Both the position numbers and the translations under genes were made by a program. Shown piece after piece: positions 40,204 to 49,409 of a stretch of 64,000 bases of DNA. Positions within the stretch are counted from its first letter, which is position 1. Each line of letters begins with the position of its first letter. Under the pieces are notes generated by a model. That model made no database searches. It worked only from the letters and a program-made list of their open reading frames with translations, and was not told where the DNA came from. This DNA comes from a virus, in the IMG/VR virus record IMGVR_UViG_3300044632_001003, positions 124,001-188,000 of that record; one strand, given 5' to 3'.

Positions 40204-41750
40204 CAGACCTTCCTCGCACAGAAGAGAATTCCAGCGGTCTCATTGGACTTGTTATAAGAACCAGTAATCACAGTATAAACTTCAGAACCACTGATTGTGA
40301 TTGTATCTCCCTGTTTGATATCTTGTCCCGATGCAGTTAGTTTGAAATCAATCAATACAAAATCATCAGGCATATAATAAGGACAAGGAATTAGATTTCC
40401 ATTAATAGGAATACCTTTAATTACAGATGCATATGTTGTAATTGGATATCTATTTCCATAAGTTCTTGTGGAACTCTCAATGGTTAAAGTTCCTGTATTT
40501 TTAAAACTACTATTCCTTGAAAAGATTGTTGCTTCATTAGAACTAGGATCTTCATAGTCATTACCAGCAGTTCCACCTCCAGTCGAATTTGTATATGACG
40601 TTTGAGATGATGCTATTGAATAATTTTGAGCAGCCAGTCCATAGCGACTATTTTCACTATAAATCTGAGACCATCCTGCTTCTGCTGATCTTAAGCTTAT
40701 ATTCTGTTCAGTAAGATACTTCATTCCAGTTAGATAAGTTCTAAATCCAAGATGAGCAGAATCTCCACCATTTGTATTAATAGAAGGTCTAGGCATAACA
40801 ACAGTAAGTCCAGCAGAAAATACTTCATCAAAATTATATAAACTTGAAGTGAAATTATGGACAATAAATGTTGAAAACGTACTATCGTTCAGTGTTCCAG
40901 AGACTGTTGGTTGTGAATAGGAAAGAACGGCAAAATTAGGATCAATACCAGAACGATAAATGTTTAGATTAAGGTCATGAGTTGTTGGTGAGTTTAATGT
41001 TGCAAATCTAAAAACATCTTCATATTGTGCAGAAATTTGTGCATAAGCATCATTGGATCGATCCAATGATGTCTGAGTACCTAGCGATTCTCTAGAGATA
41101 TCTAAAAATTCTGTTCCCCTAAAAGAATCTCTATAGTATCCACCTCTATTGTTAACGTTATCTACATTGTATGGGAAAAATGATGATCCAGCAACTAATG
41201 TCATTTGATAGTTACTATAAACCTTAAATCCCCTATAGGTTACTCCAAATCTTTTGTTTGTATCAAAGTCCTGTTTTAATACTCCCCAAGGACGAGTGCT
41301 ATCATTAGAAGGTGTGAAGTTTTTATCAAAAAATTGATTGGTTGATCCATATCCAACTGGAGATGCACCACCATCAACATTTACAGTAATTCCTATCGCA
41401 ACCGCAGATCCGCCACCAATATCAGCAGCAGATAGAGTTACATATTCTCCTTGAACATAATTTTCTCCTGGACGATTGACATAAACAGCAGATATTGAAC
41501 CACTAGTTCTACTAATATCAAATGTTGCTCCTGTCCCAATACCAGTTGTAGTTGCGACAGGAACATCATAATAATATGTACCAGAAGATCCAACCGTTCC
41601 ACCACCACTATAAGAACTAATACTGGTCACAAGTCCTGATATCTGAGTTCCGTGCAATTCTAACCAAGTGAATGCTTGCTCCAACTGATCAATCACATCA
41701 GTTCTTGCCCATCCTACTGATTTTGTAAATGTTGTAGTCGTAATAGCCAT
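40203..41750 (-). CDS. Virion structural protein, fibre-like
   Basis: 515 residues. Rich in Ser, Thr, Gly and Tyr, all-beta in character. The start (TTTFTKSVGWARTDVIDQLE, AFTWLELHGTQISGLVTSI) and the jelly-roll-like segments (RPGENYVQGEYVTLSAADIG, YYRDSFRGTEFLDISRESLG) resemble a conserved cyanophage virion protein. No enzymatic motif. The C-terminal DDFVLIDFKLTASGQDIKQG forms a small domain. Likely a fibre or base-associated decoration protein, by operon context with a fibre gene and a tail protease. Confidence 0.65.
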   Translation of the reverse strand: MAITTTTFTKSVGWARTDVIDQLEQAFTWLELHGTQISGLVTSISSYSGGGTVGSSGTYYYDVPVATTTGIGTGATFDISRTSGSISAVYVNRPGENYVQGEYVTLSAADIGGGSAVAIGITVNVDGGASPVGYGSTNQFFDKNFTPSNDSTRPWGVLKQDFDTNKRFGVTYRGFKVYSNYQMTLVAGSSFFPYNVDNVNNRGGYYRDSFRGTEFLDISRESLGTQTSLDRSNDAYAQISAQYEDVFRFATLNSPTTHDLNLNIYRSGIDPNFAVLSYSQPTVSGTLNDSTFSTFIVHNFTSSLYNFDEVFSAGLTVVMPRPSINTNGGDSAHLGFRTYLTGMKYLTEQNISLRSAEAGWSQIYSENSRYGLAAQNYSIASSQTSYTNSTGGGTAGNDYEDPSSNEATIFSRNSSFKNTGTLTIESSTRTYGNRYPITTYASVIKGIPINGNLIPCPYYMPDDFVLIDFKLTASGQDIKQGDTITISGSEVYTVITGSYNKSNETAGILFCARKV

Positions 41751-41757
41751 TTGTTAC

Positions 41758-42915
41758 TTATGCCTCCAGTTGAAGAAGTGTTAGATTTACAGAAATACTT
41801 GAAGTGACTCCAGAAAGATTCGTGATTGCTGCATAAACTGTAGTATCAGCAGGGTTATTCAAATTACCACCCATTACAAAAGGAGATATGATTTGCGTTG
41901 TTGAAATGCCTGTGGTGATAACCTCAGCAATCACTCCACTTCCAGGTGATGGATCAATACCAATCGAACGAGAGGCATCAGCAGAGCGAGATGCACTATC
42001 AGTATATAGTCTCAACCAACCTGCAGTAGAAAGACCAACCTTCATTAATGAGTAAGACTTAAATCCAGTAATATTAGTATTGCCAATTCCATTATTTGGA
42101 ATTGATGTTGTAACTCCAGATACTATTGTCCTTGATTTAAGAGTATTAGATCCAGAGAATGATGTTGCTGTGACTACACCAGTAAAGGATGCTTGAGTTC
42201 CAAATAAAGACGCAGAATGAGTGGCAATTCCAACAAATGTAGAAACACCAGAAACACTTAATTGGTTGGTAAAGGTAGTTCCATTGATTGTTACACCAGC
42301 ACCGAGAGTTTCAAACTTTTTAACATCATCATAATAAAGTTCGTTGGCACCATTCGCAACAAATCTTGCAATACCACCACCAGTTGAAGCATTACTAATA
42401 TAAAATTCTGCATTATCAAGTAATTGATATATAACTCGACTTCCTCCAGTTCCACCAGTCTGTTGAAAATTGAAAGTTACATCATCATTAGCAGCACTAT
42501 ATGAGAGTGAAAAAACATTTTCATCAGTAGGTGTTTTTAATGATAAAATTCCATTGTAAATATCGACATTAGTTCTAAATGTAGAAACACCAACAACATC
42601 CAGTTGCTTAGAAAATAAAGTAGATCCAGTAACTGTAGTGATTCCAGCAAATGTAGAAACACCAGAAACATTTAGATTACTTAAATTTGTCTGTCCTCTA
42701 ACATCCAAGTCCCCTGTTGGAACTGTCGTGCCTATACCAATTGATTTTCCAGTTCCAACAATAATATTGGAGGTTACCTGACCACCAATGGTTACATCTG
42801 TGCTGATTGCGACAGTGACAGCATTAAGATTTAAATTATTAGGACTAGTTAAGTTTGGAGTGCCAGAAGCACCAATCAGATCTATCTGTTTTACTCCAAA
42901 TTTCTTATCTGCCAT
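41758..42915 (-). CDS. Fibre protein with G-V-S-T-F repeats
   Basis: 385 residues. The start (ADKKFGVKQIDLIGASGTPN) leads into fibre-type beta repeats (LDVRGQTNLSNLNVSGVSTF, KQLDVVGVSTFRTNVDIYNG, NQLSVSGVSTFVGIATHSAS) identical in style to those in the giant fibre at residues 220-1090. It ends in a compact domain (SLMKVGLSTAGWLRLYTDSA, VVITTGISTTQII-like EVITTGISTTQIIS). A short side-fibre or a connector that shares ancestry with the long one. Confidence 0.75.
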   Translation of the reverse strand: MADKKFGVKQIDLIGASGTPNLTSPNNLNLNAVTVAISTDVTIGGQVTSNIIVGTGKSIGIGTTVPTGDLDVRGQTNLSNLNVSGVSTFAGITTVTGSTLFSKQLDVVGVSTFRTNVDIYNGILSLKTPTDENVFSLSYSAANDDVTFNFQQTGGTGGSRVIYQLLDNAEFYISNASTGGGIARFVANGANELYYDDVKKFETLGAGVTINGTTFTNQLSVSGVSTFVGIATHSASLFGTQASFTGVVTATSFSGSNTLKSRTIVSGVTTSIPNNGIGNTNITGFKSYSLMKVGLSTAGWLRLYTDSASRSADASRSIGIDPSPGSGVIAEVITTGISTTQIISPFVMGGNLNNPADTTVYAAITNLSGVTSSISVNLTLLQLEA

Positions 42916-42928
42916 TTCTCTTTTTTAA

Positions 42929-42936
42929 GTATTTAG
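42929..42936 (-). promoter_or_regulatory. Late promoter overlapping the subtilase stop
   Basis: CTAAATAC on minus. Its TAA (42933-42935) is the stop of the protease gene. 13 nt before the ATG at 42915. Confidence 0.5.
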
Positions 42937-44990
42937 GATTGGGTGAATAAAATGCCAGACATCTGGACACCAGAAATTGAACTCTGCTGATTAGTTGCAA
43001 AAGGGTTTCGAAGGACTTTCTTAGGAGCACCTCTCAAACTACCATTACCACGAACATTATAAGAATCATTAGTACTAGATGCAGAATCAAAAGTAGCATT
43101 ATAAGTCTGTGACCAATATCCCGTAGAATTTGGGTCTGGATATGGATCTGACAAATTGATTTCTACACTTCCATGTCTATCTAACCACTCATGTACATCT
43201 GCTTGCGTTGCTTTTCGATTTGATTCAAGATACAAAGCAATTGCTGAACAAGTATTTGGTCCTGCAGAGCTGGTGCCATTAAACCAAGTATCATAAAAAG
43301 TTATATTATCCTGTCTCGCAAAATCTTCATATGTGGATGTATATCCTGCAGCCATGGTCATTTCTGCAGGTGCCCAAACATTAATCATTGGACCAGAGTT
43401 AGAATAACAAACTCTCCTGATTGCATATGGAGTAGATCCTTGCTTTGAATCTGCTGGCTCTACAGAACAATCTAAAGCACCCACTCGTATAGTTCCTTTT
43501 TTCCTCTCATGAATGCCAGTGAATCCTCTACTAACCCCCCCACAACGATTAACATAATTCGTTGTGGAACTATACCAATTATTAAAATCTACATCAGTTT
43601 CATCAGAAAACTTTTGATTTTGATTTCCTGCAGATGTTACAACGATACATCCAGCAGCAATGGCATTTTCTGCTGAAGCACTTGTTGTTGCAGAATGTGG
43701 AGTATATTCACCGCTGCCAGAATAAGCAGATAAAGCGGTTCCCCCACCAGTATTATAAGTAAAAGATTTTGTATTTCTGCAAGCACCAGCATTTGCCTGA
43801 ACAGTGAAACTACTTCCATTGCCAGTATAACTTAATGTTGCACCTCGATATCCATGACTATATGGAGTACCATTTGTATTACCAGTTGTTGAAGTCTGAC
43901 CCCAACTATTATTAATAATCGTAGGATCTGGATTTCCATTCTGAGCAATTCTTTTTGCCTGGTGCCAAATAGTACAAATATCCAGTGCTGATGACCCAGC
44001 AATATATCCACCTACTCCACTAAGAGAAATTCTAATATTCCATAAGTTGCACTCAAATGCTAATCCAAAAGATTTACCACCGATTTGAGAAGCACAAGCA
44101 GTCCCATGACCATCAACCAATTGATTACTACTCGCATTAGAAGTTTTAGTTGCTACATGAGGAACAGTATATAAAGCAGTTACCGAAACTGTTCCTAAAC
44201 TTTGAAACGCAGCAGAGCGACTAGCTGCAGTGCTCCACCATGCAGCAGCTGCAGTTGTCACAATACCAACTCCAAGATTCACGCCATCCACAATCTTAGT
44301 ATAAGTTAAACCCCTACTTGTAAAGTAATCAGGATCAACTTTATATGGACCATCAAGAATTACATCTTTAACTCTATAAGTTCCATCTGGACTTTGAAAT
44401 TCTGGATGCAAATGAGCAACTCCAGAATCAATAATGACTGCATCAACTCCTCTACCCGTCAAAGAATATTCAACATCACTCTCAGCATACGTTGTGCTAG
44501 TAACACCAACTCCTTTAAATGGCAAACTCGTGGGATTAGTAACAAATAAGTGAGACCAATTAGAACGAGTCTCATTTAGAAAATAAGTTGTCTCAGTATC
44601 AAAAGCAGCGACTAATTCAGGTTTATTAAATGCAATTGGTTTTTTATATCTTAGAGTATCGGTCGATTGTGGTTGCGGATACTTTTCTGGATTCAATTCC
44701 ACACTTTCAATTTTAGGATGAGACTTGAGAACTTCTGCCTCTTCCTGACTCATCAAATAAATCGAAGTTCTAAGAGAATGTTCTTGAGTGTTTATGCAGG
44801 GTATTGCCCTATTTGGAATTCCATCAATCTCATTTTCATTGATGATGTAACCATGAATCTCTTCCCAATCTCCAGCATCCTCAACAACAACAATATATTC
44901 ATCAATAGGGTCTGGAGAATACTCTATGACAGGAGTTTCTGGAGATAGAACAATCTCAACATCTTCTGATATGGGAAGTAATCGTGTCAT
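42933..44990 (-). CDS. Subtilisin-like serine protease (S8) with propeptide
   Basis: 685 residues. The catalytic triad is intact: Asp188 (DAVIIDSGVAHLHPEF), His295 (VDGHGTACASQIGG) and Ser574 (NGTSSAGPNTCSA). Asn456 (VTSAGNQNQ) would be the oxyanion residue, and IINNSWGQT is present. Residues ~31-101 resemble an Inhibitor I9 propeptide (EYIVVVEDAG, LMSQEEAEVLKSHPKIESVE), so the enzyme is probably made as a zymogen. There is no signal peptide. It lies between two fibre genes; a virion-borne protease acting on fibres, on the host surface or on maturation is likely. Confidence 0.9.
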   Translation of the reverse strand: MTRLLPISEDVEIVLSPETPVIEYSPDPIDEYIVVVEDAGDWEEIHGYIINENEIDGIPNRAIPCINTQEHSLRTSIYLMSQEEAEVLKSHPKIESVELNPEKYPQPQSTDTLRYKKPIAFNKPELVAAFDTETTYFLNETRSNWSHLFVTNPTSLPFKGVGVTSTTYAESDVEYSLTGRGVDAVIIDSGVAHLHPEFQSPDGTYRVKDVILDGPYKVDPDYFTSRGLTYTKIVDGVNLGVGIVTTAAAAWWSTAASRSAAFQSLGTVSVTALYTVPHVATKTSNASSNQLVDGHGTACASQIGGKSFGLAFECNLWNIRISLSGVGGYIAGSSALDICTIWHQAKRIAQNGNPDPTIINNSWGQTSTTGNTNGTPYSHGYRGATLSYTGNGSSFTVQANAGACRNTKSFTYNTGGGTALSAYSGSGEYTPHSATTSASAENAIAAGCIVVTSAGNQNQKFSDETDVDFNNWYSSTTNYVNRCGGVSRGFTGIHERKKGTIRVGALDCSVEPADSKQGSTPYAIRRVCYSNSGPMINVWAPAEMTMAAGYTSTYEDFARQDNITFYDTWFNGTSSAGPNTCSAIALYLESNRKATQADVHEWLDRHGSVEINLSDPYPDPNSTGYWSQTYNATFDSASSTNDSYNVRGNGSLRGAPKKVLRNPFATNQQSSISGVQMSGILFTQS

Positions 44991-44991
44991 A

Positions 44992-47829
44992 TTAGAGTAG
45001 TGTAGTTCTTACAAATCTATAGGTTGTTAATCCTGTAACACCTGCCTCTGGAGTTGCTTGTAATTTACACACTCCAGCAGAGACTGTAGCTCCAACAGAA
45101 ACAACAATCGATGGGTCATACATGATTGCATATTCTTGTGAATATGCGGTGGTTCCGTTTTGCATGACAAGAACTTTCTGAGATTGAATATAAGTTCCAT
45201 ATCCAACATGGAGTGTATATTCTGCTGTCTTAAAGTCAGTTGTTGCGATTGTAAAGCTATCAATATCAGTTGCAACTCCAACAGTAGAATTGAAGGTTCC
45301 AAATCCTGTTGATACTCCGTATCTCTCAACTTGTAGTTTTGATACTGGATTTGTTGTAGCAATGCCAACATTGGAAAGTGTATGAATGCCAACGCCAGTT
45401 GCTACCCAGTAAGATTCTCCACCCCCACCACCAGCTCCTGCAGGTCCTTGAACACCCTGAATTCCTTGGGCGGCGGCAGAACCTGCTATACCCTGTGTTC
45501 CCTGGGATCCAGTAATACCTTGAATTCCTTGTGTTGCTGTTCCAGTAGTTCCCTGAACACCTTGAGTTCCTTGAGTTCCTGCTCCAGTAATACCTTGGAT
45601 ACCTTGAGTTCCCTGAGTTCCTTGAATACCTTGAATACCTTGAATACCTTGAGAACCTTGTGTCCCTGCACCAGCGATGCCCTGAATACCCTGAGTTCCT
45701 TGAGTTCCTGTTCCAGAAATACCCTGGATTCCCTGAGTTCCTTGAACACCCTGAATACCTTGAGTTCCTGCTCCAGTAATACCTTGGATTCCTTGAATAC
45801 CTTGGATACCTTGAGTTCCCTGTGAAGCTTGTGTTCCTTGGACACCCTGAACACCTTGGGTTCCCTGAATACCTTGAGAAGCAAAGGCACCATCATTTCC
45901 CTGAATACCCTGAGCACCAGGTCCTCCAGTTGCCCCACCAGTTCCCTGAGAACCTTGAATCCCTTGACTTCCAGTTCCAGTTGTACCCTGAGTTCCATTA
46001 GAACCCTGAGTACCTTGAATACCTTGAACCGTCGCATCAGAACCCTGAACACCTTGAGTCCCTTGAACACCTTGCCCACCAACAACACCTTGAATACCTT
46101 GATATCCTTGGGCAGCTGCTTCACCTGATATTCCCTGATTTCCCTGAGTTCCATTAGACCCAGCGACACCTTGAATACCTTGATATCCCTGGAAAGTTGC
46201 AGATCCATCATTTCCCTGGACACCTTGACCACCTTGAAGACCCTGGTTACCCTGAACACCTTGAGAACCAGTTGCACCATTGGCACCTTGGATTCCCCCA
46301 GAACCTTGAGTTCCACCCTCACCCTGAACACCCTGAGTTCCTTGAGTTCCTGCCCCTATAGTGCCCTGAATACCCTGAACACCTTGACGACCTTGTGTTC
46401 CTTGAGTTCCACCGTATCCCTGAACACCCTGAATACCCTGGCGTCCTTGTGACCCCTGAGTACCTTGAGTTCCTCCAGAACCTTGAGTTCCTGCTGTACC
46501 TTGAGCTCCAGACCCAGTAACACCTTGAATACCTTGAGTTCCTTGAGTACCGCTATCCCCCTTATCACCAGTTCTAGCAAAAGTAATAATTACATCTTCA
46601 TCGTTAGAAAATGAAGAAGCACTTGCGGTGCTTATACCACAAGGAATTTTAAAATATCCTGTTCCTTCTACACTTGACCCAGTAATAACAAATAAAGCAA
46701 AATCAGAAGCGTTTGATTTATTTGTTATTCTAAAATGACCCTTTATTGATGAAGTAGAATCATCAATCGTTCTTAGATAATCCTGAATATCAGTAGCATT
46801 ATCATCCTGGTCATCAATATAAAGTTCGGTTGCTATACCGACAGAAGCATTGTTTAACTTTAATCTACCAGATCCAGGGTCTGTATCTGAAGTATTAGAG
46901 TCAAAAGTAAAGTCAAATGTTACGCCACCAAAATTACCAGTAGTTCCCTGAATACCCTGAACACCTTGAGTTCCTTGAATTCCTTGAACTGTTGATGCAC
47001 TACCTTGGATACCCTGAACACCTTGAGATCCATTTGTTCCACCTACACCTTGGATACCCTGAACACCTTGAGTTCCATTTGTTCCATTTGCGCCATCTAC
47101 ACCTTGGATACCTTGAATACCTTGAGTCCCTGGACCACCGCCACCTACTACTGTCTCAAATACAAATTTTCCTAAAGTATGATCATACTTTAAATACTTA
47201 CCATCATAAGCAGAAGCATTTGTTGCAATACCAACAACGTCATCAAGATACTTTAGTTTAGTTTCACCACCGCCACCAACTGTAGCAATTTGCTCCTGAA
47301 TACGATTGATGAATAAATTATAGTGCTTATTCAGGTCTTCAATCGTTACAAAATTTTGATCTAATGGTGTCAGTGGATCTGTAGTAACTGTTTCTGGTGG
47401 TTGATTTAACAAACCCTCTTGAAGGTCATTATAAATTCTTAAGACCTTATCTACTTTCTTTTCAATACTTGGAATATTAAAAAGAAAATTTTCAGATATC
47501 TCATCAAAAATTTGCTTTCTCAATAAAGAAAGTTCTTCTTCTACAGAATTAATATGCCCCTTTACCTTCTTAATTGAATTATTATTTACCTTTGATTCTC
47601 TTACAACAGAAATTTCTTCCGTTAGAATATCATTTTTTGCAGGAACAGCATCCTCTCTCCAACTATATTTTACAACTTCATTCTCCTTATTTTTTTGCTC
47701 ATACAAAAAATTCTTGTCACTGTCATTAACGGCAACATCGGTCTTTTTTAATTCAGATTCCAACATCTTAAGTTTTTCATCCAAGTTGGAACCCTTGGAA
47801 TGTCTTATACTCTTCTTAAAAATACCCAT
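44992..47829 (-). CDS. Collagen-like virion protein with helical N-terminus
   Basis: 945 residues. Residues 1-~230 are a charged helical anchor (GIFKKSIRHSKGSNLDEKLK, SVEEELSLLRKQIFDEISEN, KKVDKVLRIYNDLQEGLL) of a type conserved in cyanophages. A first collagen-like block (~232-297, QG-I-QG-V), a beta domain (~297-421) also found in the giant fibre, and a long block (~421-800) follow. The end (~800-945) is a beta domain starting SYWVATGVGIHTLSNVGIAT. First gene of the operon that includes the protease. Likely forms a long trimeric side fibre. Confidence 0.85.
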   Translation of the reverse strand: MGIFKKSIRHSKGSNLDEKLKMLESELKKTDVAVNDSDKNFLYEQKNKENEVVKYSWREDAVPAKNDILTEEISVVRESKVNNNSIKKVKGHINSVEEELSLLRKQIFDEISENFLFNIPSIEKKVDKVLRIYNDLQEGLLNQPPETVTTDPLTPLDQNFVTIEDLNKHYNLFINRIQEQIATVGGGGETKLKYLDDVVGIATNASAYDGKYLKYDHTLGKFVFETVVGGGGPGTQGIQGIQGVDGANGTNGTQGVQGIQGVGGTNGSQGVQGIQGSASTVQGIQGTQGVQGIQGTTGNFGGVTFDFTFDSNTSDTDPGSGRLKLNNASVGIATELYIDDQDDNATDIQDYLRTIDDSTSSIKGHFRITNKSNASDFALFVITGSSVEGTGYFKIPCGISTASASSFSNDEDVIITFARTGDKGDSGTQGTQGIQGVTGSGAQGTAGTQGSGGTQGTQGSQGRQGIQGVQGYGGTQGTQGRQGVQGIQGTIGAGTQGTQGVQGEGGTQGSGGIQGANGATGSQGVQGNQGLQGGQGVQGNDGSATFQGYQGIQGVAGSNGTQGNQGISGEAAAQGYQGIQGVVGGQGVQGTQGVQGSDATVQGIQGTQGSNGTQGTTGTGSQGIQGSQGTGGATGGPGAQGIQGNDGAFASQGIQGTQGVQGVQGTQASQGTQGIQGIQGIQGITGAGTQGIQGVQGTQGIQGISGTGTQGTQGIQGIAGAGTQGSQGIQGIQGIQGTQGTQGIQGITGAGTQGTQGVQGTTGTATQGIQGITGSQGTQGIAGSAAAQGIQGVQGPAGAGGGGGESYWVATGVGIHTLSNVGIATTNPVSKLQVERYGVSTGFGTFNSTVGVATDIDSFTIATTDFKTAEYTLHVGYGTYIQSQKVLVMQNGTTAYSQEYAIMYDPSIVVSVGATVSAGVCKLQATPEAGVTGLTTYRFVRTTLL
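45430..46565 (-). repeat. Collagen-like block, long
   Basis: About 125 Gly-x-Gln-type triplets with insertions such as T-G-A-G-T. DNA unit of about 9 nt, repeated with variation; almost no Pro. Confidence 0.9.
46945..47133 (-). repeat. Collagen-like block, short
   Basis: About 20 triplets (QG-I-QG-V, N-G-T type) ahead of the shared beta domain. Confidence 0.85.
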
Positions 47830-47858
47830 TAATATAAAGGTTTTCTTTTTAATAATAG

Positions 47859-47893
47859 TATTTATTATACCCTGTATTCCTCTATTTTATCAA
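47859..47893 (-). promoter_or_regulatory. Dual early/late promoter of the collagen-protease operon
   Basis: TTGATA (47888-47893), 18 bp, TATAAT (47864-47869), fused with late box AATAAATA (47859-47866). The TAA of the upstream stop is within it. On minus. Confidence 0.65.
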
Positions 47894-48029
47894 GAACTTT
47901 GTTGAGATAATGATGGGCTAACCACTTAGGATCATATCCAGACTTATTCATCCACTCTTTATCCAAGTCTGCCTTTAATTTAATAACCTCACACTTGATA
48001 ATATCTTTGGTCAGGTGTCCGCGTGGCAT
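47865..48029 (-). CDS. 54-residue basic protein conserved in cyanophages
   Basis: ATG at 48029. The product begins PRGHLTKDIIKCEVIKLKAD, then LDKEWMNKSGYDPKWLAHHY and LNKVLDKIEEYRV, a two-helix basic protein. The P-R-G-H-L opening and the Y-L-N-x-V-L-D end are a pattern I recall from small cyanophage proteins. No function. Its late promoter lies in the hairpin loop 48035-48068. Confidence 0.62.
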   Translation of the reverse strand: MPRGHLTKDIIKCEVIKLKADLDKEWMNKSGYDPKWLAHHYLNKVLDKIEEYRV

Positions 48030-48034
48030 AATAC

Positions 48035-48068
48035 TAAAAAACTCTGCTGCTTATTTAGCAACAGAGTT
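48035..48068 (-). terminator. Terminator after peroxiredoxin with a late promoter in its loop
   Basis: AACTCTG and CAGAGTT arms (48040-48068) and six T on minus. The loop contains CTAAATAA (48051-48058), a late promoter for the next gene. Confidence 0.78.
48051..48058 (-). promoter_or_regulatory. Late promoter inside the terminator loop
   Basis: CTAAATAA on minus, 21 nt before the ATG at 48029. Single-stranded in the folded RNA but double-stranded in DNA. Confidence 0.5.
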
Positions 48069-48088
48069 AAATATTATGAAGTCTTATA

Positions 48089-48616
48089 TCAAACAGTAGT
48101 GCCAACCTTCACATTTGCTGACACATACTCTAGAACATTTTCTGGAGTAGTCTGCTCATAAGGGTCGGTGTCGGCGTTGTCCCGTTGCCCCACTTCCACG
48201 AATAGTTTCTCGATGACTCCGTTATCCACGACCGCAGCATAACGCCAAGAGCGATCACCGAAACCAAGGTTAGACTTGCTGACAAGCATTCCCATAGAAC
48301 GTGTGAAGTAAGCATTGCCGTCTGGGATGAGTTTGACATTAGCAATATTCTGGTCCTTAGCCCAGGCATTCATTACAAACCCATCATTAACAGAGATGCA
48401 ATAAATGTCATCAATGCCAAGTCCAATAAAATCTTCGTACTTCTCTTCAAATCCAGGCAGCTGATAAGCAGAGCAAGTAGGAGTGAATGCACCAGGCAGA
48501 CTGAAAATAACCACACGCTTACCATCAAAAAGTTCCGAAGTTGTACGATTTACAAACTCACCAGACTCACGAAAGGTGAATTGAACTTGAGGAACTTGAT
48601 ATCCTTCGCTACGCAT
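48089..48616 (-). CDS. Peroxiredoxin (Prx5 type)
   Basis: 175 residues from ATG at 48616, chosen because GGAGG lies six bases before it (a longer frame to 48634 would overlap hli). The peroxidatic site is VVIFSLPGAFTPTCSAYQLP, with the conserved P-G-A-F-T-P-T-C. IYCISVNDGFVMNAWAKDQN carries a second Cys, and the Arg partner is in FGDRSWRYAAVVDNG. Reduces peroxides with thioredoxin or glutaredoxin; it follows two hli genes and ferredoxin in one operon, pointing to protection from oxidative stress during infection. Confidence 0.92.
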   Translation of the reverse strand: MRSEGYQVPQVQFTFRESGEFVNRTTSELFDGKRVVIFSLPGAFTPTCSAYQLPGFEEKYEDFIGLGIDDIYCISVNDGFVMNAWAKDQNIANVKLIPDGNAYFTRSMGMLVSKSNLGFGDRSWRYAAVVDNGVIEKLFVEVGQRDNADTDPYEQTTPENVLEYVSANVKVGTTV

Positions 48617-48627
48617 TTTAACCTCCA

Positions 48628-48747
48628 TCACCAAACACCAGGAATTACTTGACCAGTGAAAGCATAAGAGGCAACAGCTGCAACGAAACCAAGCATTGCC
48701 AGACGAGAATTGAGGATTTCTGCCTCAGGGGTAAAACCGAATTTCAT
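48628..48747 (-). CDS. hli: High-light-inducible protein (HLIP) 1
   Basis: 39 residues, too short for ordinary gene finders. The chlorophyll-binding helix is complete: EILNSRLAMLGFVAAVASYA, with the E-x-x-x-x-R pair and TGQVIPGVW end typical of one-helix LHC-like proteins. Protects photosystems by quenching excess energy. Preceded by AAGGAG 8 nt from ATG; it overlaps the upstream stop (ATGA) and lies 11 nt before the peroxiredoxin start. Confidence 0.9.
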   Translation of the reverse strand: MKFGFTPEAEILNSRLAMLGFVAAVASYAFTGQVIPGVW

Positions 48748-49019
48748 TTTTTTTCTCCTTGATAGGGGTGTTGTTGTTTAAGTTCTGGATTGGGTTGGGA
48801 GAAGACCATAGGACTTCTGGTTTTATTCTTGATAACAATAAAAGCGTCGTTCTGATAGGTTACGGTTCCAAATGGCTTCGCCCACTTTGCATTTGCGTCT
48901 GGGTGAGTCGCAGTTCCAGTTACTGCTACTCCACCAATCTCAACAGAGAGTTCATCATTCATATCCCACCCAAGTTCTTGAAGGGCAAGTGCAAACTGCC
49001 CAAGCATTCCAGCGGTCAC
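48744..49019 (-). CDS. Unknown protein between petF and hli
   Basis: 91 residues, no recognised family. [20 protein letters not shown] is an amphipathic helix, followed by a small beta part ([35 protein letters not shown]) and a basic/polar end. Both ends are ATGA overlaps, so it is strictly coupled to ferredoxin and hli. Position suggests a partner in electron transfer or light stress. The helix-plus-beta layout is compatible with a small binding domain. Confidence 0.65.
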   Translation of the reverse strand: MTAGMLGQFALALQELGWDMNDELSVEIGGVAVTGTATHPDANAKWAKPFGTVTYQNDAFIVIKNKTRSPMVFSQPNPELKQQHPYQGEKK

Positions 49020-49306
49020 AGGTTTTCCTCTTGCTCAGTGAGAATCACACAATCGCTAGTAGGATAGGCAACACATGTGAGTACCCAACCGTCAGCAATT
49101 TGGTCATCATCCAGGAAAGACTGTTCTTCATTATCGACGGTGCCACTAATCAGTTTTCCAGCACAGGCAGAGCAAGCACCTGCCTTACAGGAGGAAGGAA
49201 GATCGACACCTGCGTCTTCTGCTGCTTCAAGAATGTACTGATCACCTTCACACTGGATGGTGGTCTCAGTGCCATCGGGAGAGCGGAGAGTAACATTATA
49301 AGCCAT
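49016..49306 (-). CDS. petF: 2Fe-2S ferredoxin
   Basis: 96 residues, plant-type. The cluster ligands are [13 protein letters not shown] (C-x4-C-x2-C) and the fourth Cys in [13 protein letters not shown]. The start ([20 protein letters not shown]) and the end ([10 protein letters not shown]) match cyanobacterial PetF. It carries electrons from photosystem I to FNR, nitrogen/sulfur enzymes or ribonucleotide reductase and bilin reductases. Its stop overlaps the next gene. Confidence 0.97.
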   Translation of the reverse strand: MAYNVTLRSPDGTETTIQCEGDQYILEAAEDAGVDLPSSCKAGACSACAGKLISGTVDNEEQSFLDDDQIADGWVLTCVAYPTSDCVILTEQEENL

Positions 49307-49309
49307 AGT

Positions 49310-49396
49310 TTAATAAGTTTCTGATAGTTGATTTACGGAGTGTGCCAGTAATACGAGAAAGGCAACACTAGTAATTGTAAAGATAATTGAAGTCAT
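49310..49396 (-). CDS. 28-residue membrane peptide ahead of petF
   Basis: ATG at 49396, then TSIIFTITSVAFLVLLAHSV and NQLSETY, one transmembrane helix. It lies between hli and petF, four bases ahead of petF. Too short for a family call, and no strong ribosome binding site is seen. It may be a small photosystem-like helix or spurious; the length and topology fit single-helix thylakoid peptides. Confidence 0.38.
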   Translation of the reverse strand: MTSIIFTITSVAFLVLLAHSVNQLSETY

Positions 49397-49409
49397 TGTC
49401 AATCAATTG

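Noticed and set aside
49310-49396. The 28-residue frame as a named photosystem subunit
   Set aside because: It has one hydrophobic helix, but no motif that identifies it; listed only as a low-confidence gene.
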